DNA from: Myxococcota bacterium
GTDB lineage: Bacteria > Myxococcota_A > UBA9160 > PR03
NCBI GenBank assembly: GCA_030066475.1
Contig: JASJBO010000159.1
Location: 1 to 15,175, forward strand
DNA length: 15,175 nt
Direction of reading: 5' to 3'
Part shown: positions 14,287 through 15,175 of the stretch, in pieces
Numbering within the stretch: the stretch's first letter is position 1
Layout: the number at the start of each line of letters is the position of its first letter
Notes under the pieces: generated by a model
Told to the model about the DNA's origin: nothing
The model's database searches: none
What the model saw: the letters and a program-made list of their open reading frames with translations, nothing else
Made by a program: the position numbers and the translations under genes

Positions 14287-15156
14287 TTGTCTGCGGTGGC
14301 GGCCAGTCTGCGCAGCTACGCGGAGCTCACCAAGCCGCGCATCCTGCCGCTCGTGCTGTTCACGGGGCTGCCGCCGATCCTGATGGCCACCAGCGCGGTC
14401 TCGCCCGGCTGGGCGGTCGCCACGCTGCTCGGGATCGCGCTGGCCGGCGCCTCCGCCAACACGCTCAACTGCTACGTCGAGCGCGACGTCGACGCGCTGA
14501 TGGAGCGCACCCGCAACCGCCCGCTCCCCGCCGCCCGCATCGAGCCCGCCCGCGCGCTGTGGTTCGGGCTGGTGCTCGCCGTGCTTGCGACGGCGATCCT
14601 GTGGGCGACCGGCGGCGTCCTGCCGGCTGGGCTCGGCGTGGCCAGCATCCTGTTCTACGTATTCGTCTACACGGTGTGGTTGAAGCCGCGCTCGGTGTGG
14701 AACGCCGTGATCGGAGGCGCCGCCGGCGCGGTCGCGCCGCTGATCGCCGACGCGGCGGTGAACGGCAGCGTGGGCCCGATCGGCTGGCTGCTGTTCGCGA
14801 TCATCTTCTTCTGGCAGCCGCCCCACGTCTGGGCGATCGCCCTCTACCGCAGCAACGACTACGCCGCCGCGGGCATCCCGATGCTGCCCAACGTGATCGG
14901 CGCCGAGGCCACGCGCTGGCGCATGCTCTGGTACACGCTGGCGCTGGTGCCGGTGACGCTGGCCCCGGTGGTGCTGGGCCTGCTCGGTCCGTTCTACCTG
15001 GCCGTGGCGATCGGGCTCGACGCCTGGTTCGTGTGGAGCATCGTCGCGCTGCTGCGCGAGCGCACCGACGCCGCGGCGCGCGCCGCCTTCCGCGTCTCGC
15101 TGCTGTTCCTGTTCGGGCTGTTCACGGCGATGCTGCTCGAGCTGGCGCTGCGCTGA
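14287..15156 (+). CDS. ctaB: Protoheme IX farnesyltransferase (heme O synthase)
   Basis: 289 residues from TTG 14287, complete in the window. This UbiA-type polyprenyltransferase has multiple membrane helices. The first Asp-rich motif is NCYVERDVDALMERTRNRPL at residues 61-80, and the start ELTKPRI is typical of CtaB/CyoE. Further family blocks are YTVWLKPRSVWNAVIGGAAG and FFWQPPHVWAIALYRSNDYA, followed by GIPMLPNVIGAEATR. It adds a farnesyl group to protoheme to give heme O for a haem-copper terminal oxidase, implying aerobic or microaerobic respiration. Neighbouring oxidase or ctaA genes are not visible; they may lie beyond the right edge. The 19 bases after the stop hold nothing recognisable. 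Confidence 0.95.
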   Translation: MSAVAASLRSYAELTKPRILPLVLFTGLPPILMATSAVSPGWAVATLLGIALAGASANTLNCYVERDVDALMERTRNRPLPAARIEPARALWFGLVLAVLATAILWATGGVLPAGLGVASILFYVFVYTVWLKPRSVWNAVIGGAAGAVAPLIADAAVNGSVGPIGWLLFAIIFFWQPPHVWAIALYRSNDYAAAGIPMLPNVIGAEATRWRMLWYTLALVPVTLAPVVLGLLGPFYLAVAIGLDAWFVWSIVALLRERTDAAARAAFRVSLLFLFGLFTAMLLELALR

Positions 15157-15175
15157 GCCCGAGCAGGCGCTTGGG

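Overview
The window is very GC-rich, mostly protein-coding, and looks like the chromosome of a Gram-negative bacterium. The evidence is ADP-heptose synthesis for LPS, an AsmA-like envelope lipid-transport protein, a DUF374 acyltransferase-like protein, nitrogen-type PTS enzyme I and heme O synthase. This gene mix and the extreme GC content suggest a deltaproteobacterial lineage in the broad sense (Myxococcota, Desulfobacterota or Binatota-like). That placement is inference only. No phage, transposase, CRISPR array, tRNA or rRNA was seen.

Left two thirds (about 1-10031), minus strand: one unbroken train of eight genes reading right to left. It holds an AsmA-like protein, rfaE2, moxR, a DUF58 protein, a Bat-operon membrane protein, batA, a batB-batC fusion and batD, which runs off the left edge. 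Five of the seven junctions are 4-bp stop/start overlaps (four GTGA, one ATGA), one is a 1-bp TGATG overlap, and one is a 3-bp gap. The MoxR/Bat set (AAA+ ATPase plus several VWA proteins and membrane partners) is a known envelope or stress-associated module. Here it is physically coupled to LPS and lipid-transport functions.

Middle (10032-11099): a divergent intergenic region with a cluster of GCATC/GATGC motifs, then a 94-residue XRE-type regulator on the plus strand. After it come 2.5 copies of a 99-bp tandem repeat carrying two G-quadruplex motifs, and the ptsP leader. Right third (11100-15156): ptsP (EI-Ntr, probably starting at a rare ATT codon), a convergent DUF374 gene, and divergently from that ctaB.

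The most unusual signal is a short dispersed repeat with a core of about 30 bp beginning GACTTCGCTCGCC. It is often followed by an 8-bp-stem hairpin and a CTTGC end. It occurs six times: twice inside batB exactly at the VWA/TPR fusion joint, where it is translated as two AASRRRAKS modules; once at the start of the Bat membrane-protein gene, where it supplies the apparent ATG; and three times in the tandem array after the XRE gene. No clearly new enzymatic or defence system is visible. This repeat family and its effect on coding sequences are the best candidates for something undescribed.
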